From contig JBNKDD010000361.1 in assembly GCA_050288085.1 (NCBI GenBank), positions 1 through 5,164 of the forward strand: a DNA stretch of 5,164 nt, given 5' to 3'. The translations under genes and the position numbers were made by a program. Under the pieces are notes generated by a model. That model was not told the origin of the DNA, did not search any database, and was given only the letters and a program-made list of their open reading frames with translations. Positions 3,617 to 5,164 of the stretch are shown piece by piece. The stretch is from JBNKDD01 sp050288085. GTDB taxonomy: Bacteria; Chloroflexota; Anaerolineae; Aggregatilineales; UBA3940. Each line of letters opens with the position of its first letter. The first letter of the stretch is position 1.

Positions 3617-5164
3617 ATGACAACTTCCCCGAATGATGTATCTACTTCGAGTGACCTGATAAAAAACAGTGCCCGGCTGATCCGAATGCGTTGGATGGCA
3701 GGGTTGGCTGTATTGATTGTTACGCCGATCAACGAATATATCGTTGGTGTGGACCTGCCTTCCTTGCCTCTTTATGCATTGGGGTTGTTTATACTGGCCT
3801 ACAATGCGTTGTTCTGGTGGTTATTAAAATCAAAGCAGCGGATACAGTTGGTGACGATCGGTCAGGTTGTGCTGGACTGGTTAGCCCTGACAACGTTGGT
3901 TCATCTGACCGGCGGTGTTGAAAGCCTGGCAATGCATTTCTTCCTGTTTTATATTCTACTGGCCCCGATTTTGCTGCCGGAGCGCAGCGTCCCCATCTTT
4001 GTCGCATCTGTGATCCTGGCTGTAGCAGGGGTAATCGGGCTTGAGGCTGCCGGTGTCCTGGTCCATTACCGGGTGCGTCCTTCCCTGCCCCCTAATTTAC
4101 ACCGAGACCCGCGATATATTGCAGCCAAGCTGACCTTTTTTACCACCGTTTCGATAGTTACTGCGGCCCTGATGATCCCCATCGTGCACGAATTTCGTGA
4201 GCGCGAACGGCAGATTATGACCCTCTACCAGAACACGCAGGCCCTTTCACGCAGCTTAGATGTATCCCATGTTCTCAAACGGCTGGCCGTTTCCGCTACT
4301 CGTGCATTGCAGGCTAAGGGAACCCTGATCTGGCTGGTTGATAAAGATGCAGCCGATTCACGGATGAGGATTGCTGCCGGGTATGGGTTGAGCAAGGACT
4401 GCCTGTCCAAAGTCCAGGTTCCGTGCAAACTCTGCACCACCAATATTATCCCGGTGGATGGTCAACCCCTCGTAATTGAGGATGTGACCAAGGAAGAGGA
4501 TTTACAACCCTCGACAGAGTTCCTGGCCGAAGGCATCCGGTCTATTCTGGCTGTGCCGTTGGTCGGGCATAGCACCCCTCTGGGGGTTTTACAGATCTAT
4601 GGTCGGCAGCCTGGTTACTTCACAGAAAAAGAAAGTCAGTTTGCGACAGCGATTGCTCAGCAGGCCACTACTGCCATTGAAAATGCGCTGACCTACGAAG
4701 AACTCCGGCGGGCCGATGAGACCAAATCGCAGTTTGTGAGGGCCGTGACCCATGAACTGCGCTCACCTGTAGGAGCTGCCCAGAGTCTTTTACGTTCCAT
4801 GATGTTCGAAGAAGATACCTTGAATGACGAGCTGCGCGAGGATTTGCATCACATCTCAGATCGGCTTGACGCATTAAAAATGCTCATCGACGATCTATTG
4901 GATCTAGCCGCGGGCAAAGTGGAAGGTATGGAGAGCGAACTGGAGCCGGTTTCGCTCGAAGCGGCAGTATACGATGTCATTGAGCAATTATCCAGTCAGG
5001 CTGAAGAGAAAAACATTGAATTGAAAATGAATCATGTCCCATCCGGTATAACAGTACTGGCTAATGCTGATGGCTTGAAACGCATTTTTACCAATCTGAT
5101 TGGCAACGCCATCAAGTACACTCCTGAAGGTGGCCAGGTTCAGGTTAGGATTAAACGGCACGAG
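3617..5164 (+). CDS. Membrane sensor histidine kinase, 6-TM + GAF + HisKA + HATPase (3'-truncated)
   Basis: The frame runs unbroken for 516 codons to the window end, so the C-terminus is missing. About six TM helices are predicted near residues 26-44, 50-70, 78-97, 104-120, 124-149 and 172-190; TGGVES (98-103) stands where RegB-type six-TM sensors have a GG-rich loop. A GAF domain follows at about 210-358, ending in EGIRSILAVPL (305-315). It holds the only three cysteines seen: C262, C270 and C273. The H-box FVRAVTHELRSP (373-384) has phospho-acceptor H379, and the N-box NLIGNAIKYTP (493-503) has N497; the later G-boxes are off the edge. The ATG at 3617 has a modest GGGGTGG (3602-3608) 8 nt upstream; an ATG at 3609 reaches a stop after three codons. 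It probably phosphorylates the intact receiver upstream, though a terminator-like hairpin lies between them. Confidence 0.93.
   Translation, partial: MTTSPNDVSTSSDLIKNSARLIRMRWMAGLAVLIVTPINEYIVGVDLPSLPLYALGLFILAYNALFWWLLKSKQRIQLVTIGQVVLDWLALTTLVHLTGGVESLAMHFFLFYILLAPILLPERSVPIFVASVILAVAGVIGLEAAGVLVHYRVRPSLPPNLHRDPRYIAAKLTFFTTVSIVTAALMIPIVHEFRERERQIMTLYQNTQALSRSLDVSHVLKRLAVSATRALQAKGTLIWLVDKDAADSRMRIAAGYGLSKDCLSKVQVPCKLCTTNIIPVDGQPLVIEDVTKEEDLQPSTEFLAEGIRSILAVPLVGHSTPLGVLQIYGRQPGYFTEKESQFATAIAQQATTAIENALTYEELRRADETKSQFVRAVTHELRSPVGAAQSLLRSMMFEEDTLNDELREDLHHISDRLDALKMLIDDLLDLAAGKVEGMESELEPVSLEAAVYDVIEQLSSQAEEKNIELKMNHVPSGITVLANADGLKRIFTNLIGNAIKYTPEGGQVQVRIKRHE

Noticed and set aside
3691..4874. 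Short frames on both strands inside the histidine kinase region
   Set aside because: The kinase frame is continuous from 3617 to the window end with TM, GAF, H-box and N-box in order, so these are shadows.

Overview
The window looks like a bacterial chromosome segment of moderate GC, with every supported gene on the + strand. It joins the 3' end of an energy-converting, complex I-related [NiFe] hydrogenase operon to a signalling cluster. The mix of a group 4-type hydrogenase, stand-alone receivers with a long C-terminal insertion, leucine-rich pentapeptide repeats and a 6-TM/GAF histidine kinase is what I would expect from Chloroflexota (Anaerolineae or Chloroflexia). That placement is an inference from protein style, not from a marker gene.

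Positions 1-1431, hydrogenase end. A truncated NuoH/HycD/MbhM-like membrane subunit (stop at 516) overlaps by 4 bp a two-cluster ferredoxin subunit (513-920). The ferredoxin overlaps by 44 bp a HycI-type maturation protease (877-1431). The catalytic subunits are not in view and should lie upstream. The protease makes a nickel-containing large subunit with a cleavable C-terminal tail the likely client, and favours hydrogenase over respiratory complex I.

Positions 1403-3530, receiver / pentapeptide / receiver. A stand-alone receiver starts inside the end of the protease gene, so it probably belongs to the hydrogenase transcript. It has lost the phospho-acceptor Asp, one acidic-pocket Asp and the signalling Lys. 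A 121-bp gap follows, holding four TGTCACCG-like direct repeats at 11-12 bp spacing and a hairpin over the next ribosome-binding site and start codon. Then comes a 391-aa protein built from two homologous modules, each with a pentapeptide-repeat block (14 and 22 repeats by my count). A second stand-alone receiver of the same family follows, with all catalytic residues intact.

Positions 3531-5164. A hairpin resembling an intrinsic terminator (3564-3583) separates the second receiver from a membrane histidine kinase (six predicted TM helices, a GAF domain with a three-Cys cluster, H-box, N-box). The kinase is open at the right edge.

Working model (inference): the kinase senses a membrane, redox or ligand signal and phosphorylates the intact receiver. 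The degenerate receiver, tied to the hydrogenase operon, acts as a phosphorylation-independent docking partner or decoy. The double pentapeptide protein could be a scaffold or target. No gene here has a DNA-binding domain, so any output is probably through protein-protein contact.
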